A stretch of 64,000 nucleotides of DNA, from the NCBI GenBank assembly GCA_029945445.1, contig JAQSCO010000045.1, positions 115,092-179,091 of the forward strand, in the 5' to 3' direction. The position numbers and the translations under genes are program-made. The DNA is from Lacunisphaera sp. Lineage in GTDB: Bacteria > Verrucomicrobiota > Verrucomicrobiia > Opitutales > Opitutaceae. The notes below the pieces were generated by a model. That model saw only the letters and a list, made by a program, of their open reading frames with translations. It was not told where the DNA came from and did no database searches. Shown here one piece after another: positions 63,272 through 64,000 of this stretch. Within the stretch, counting starts at the first letter, position 1. The number at the start of each line of letters is the position of its first letter.

Positions 63272-64000
63272 CTATTTGGTCCCGACGACGATCACCTCAA
63301 AGGTGTCGGGCAGGATAGGCGCCCGGCCGTTGCCCGTCGCGGGCTTCGGGCCGCGCTGCGCCGTGGAGGTGAACACCCGGCCGGTCTTGGGATCGAAGGC
63401 CACGGTCCGGGCGCCCGGGGCGGTCGACACGGTCGGGAGCGGCGAATACTTGTCGGCCGACTCCTGCTGGATGATCGACAGCGTGCCGTCGGGGTTCGTC
63501 GTGAAGATGCGGCCCGTCGCGGGATCGAACGCGAGCCCGTCGGGATCCTCGCCGCTGGCGGGCGTGGCGATGACCTTGCCGGTGTCGCTGTCGAGCACGA
63601 CGACCCTCTTGTTGGCGCAGGCGGCGAACACGCGGTGGTGCGCCGGGTCGACCGCGAGGCCGGTGCCGCCCTCGCCGGGCGCGAGGGACCACTTGGCCTT
63701 CGGCTGGAGCGTCTGCAGGTCAAAGACGAACACCGCGCTCTTGTCCTCCGCGAGGACGAAGCCCGAGCCGCGGCCGTCGAAGCCCAGCGCCTCGAGCTTG
63801 CCCTCGCCAAATTTCACGGTCCCGACGATGTCGCCCGAGGTGGCCTCGATCACGGTGACGTCGCCGCTGCCGTGGTTGGCGGCGTAGACGCGCTTGGTCG
63901 CGGGATCGTATTCGATGGCGTCGGGATTGGCGCCGGTGGATTTGATCTGCTTGATCGTCGCCAGCGTCTTGAGGTCGAACATCGTGATGAGGGCGTCGGT
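63272..64000 (-). CDS. YncE-like beta-propeller protein, 5' end cut by window
   Basis: The visible 243 residues are the C-terminal part of a seven-blade propeller: repeats IEYDPATKRVYAANHGSGDV, LAVDPAHHRVFAACANKRVV, LAFDPATGRIFTTNPDGTLS and VAFDPKTGRVFTSTAQRGPK, each about 45 residues apart. The frame remains open past the window edge, where the N-terminus and probable signal peptide must lie. YncE-family propellers are usually exported; ligands are unknown. Confidence 0.85.
   Translation of the reverse strand, partial: TDALITMFDLKTLATIKQIKSTGANPDAIEYDPATKRVYAANHGSGDVTVIEATSGDIVGTVKFGEGKLEALGFDGRGSGFVLAEDKSAVFVFDLQTLQPKAKWSLAPGEGGTGLAVDPAHHRVFAACANKRVVVLDSDTGKVIATPASGEDPDGLAFDPATGRIFTTNPDGTLSIIQQESADKYSPLPTVSTAPGARTVAFDPKTGRVFTSTAQRGPKPATGNGRAPILPDTFEVIVVGTK

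Overview
The window is GC-rich chromosomal DNA (sample 60-base lines I hand-counted run 63-67 % G+C; a few islands run 43-53 %). The gene set points to Verrucomicrobiota, most likely Opitutaceae: a long-form IspG, EIIA/diadenylate-cyclase fusion, PEP-CTERM protein, DUF2851, orphan nuoA and the many inverted-repeat spacers all fit, but no rRNA or other decisive marker is present, so the placement is inference.

Layout. 1-5.9 kb: YmdB-type phosphoesterase, TolB, Mrp, L33, a three-domain c-di-AMP synthase and nuoA. 6-9.1 kb: two HIT genes (one exported, one bounded by integron-type recombination sites) and two bacterial PH-domain membrane proteins. 9.1-14.6 kb: DUF362, dnaG, rpoD, tatA. 14.6-20.7 kb: an accessory stretch with a RAYT transposase between copies of its probable REP palindrome, a decayed RCK_C fragment, a PEP-CTERM protein, a membrane adenylate cyclase, a methyltransferase and a CPA2 antiporter. 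20.8-25.9 kb: msrC, then the mreBCD-mrdA cell-shape operon. 25.9-30.3 kb: moxR-DUF58-transglutaminase operon. 30.4-41.9 kb: housekeeping block with an acetyl-xylan-esterase-like gene, uppS-cdsA-dxr-rseP-ispG (isoprenoid and lipid precursor genes) and dnaA with a possible origin. 42-47.3 kb: DoxX, an S9 peptidase and a chimeric ligA whose AT-rich 3' part replaced the native end. 47.4-51.6 kb: PAP2, VanZ, three tRNAs with palindromes docked on their CCA ends, a GIY-YIG gene, and lipid acyltransferase. 51.6-54.9 kb: a 3.2 kb two-component islet inserted at the 3' end of tRNA-Asp. 55-62 kb: nusA-infB-rbfA-nrnA-truB-ribF operon with a promoter and leader terminator. 62-64 kb: DUF2851 and a beta-propeller protein running off the end.

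Intergenic spacers are unusually full of palindromes. I can separate several REP/REPIN-like families, some with compensating stem changes and conserved loops, and some lying inside coding sequence. The most unusual items are: the 408-bp GIY-YIG unit with inverted repeats abutting two tRNA CCA ends; the EIIA-pyruvate-kinase-like-diadenylate cyclase fusion; the chimeric ligA with its displaced native end; the tRNA-Asp islet with a 16-base G tract upstream of a histidine kinase; the HIT gene cassette; and the probable nusA attenuator.
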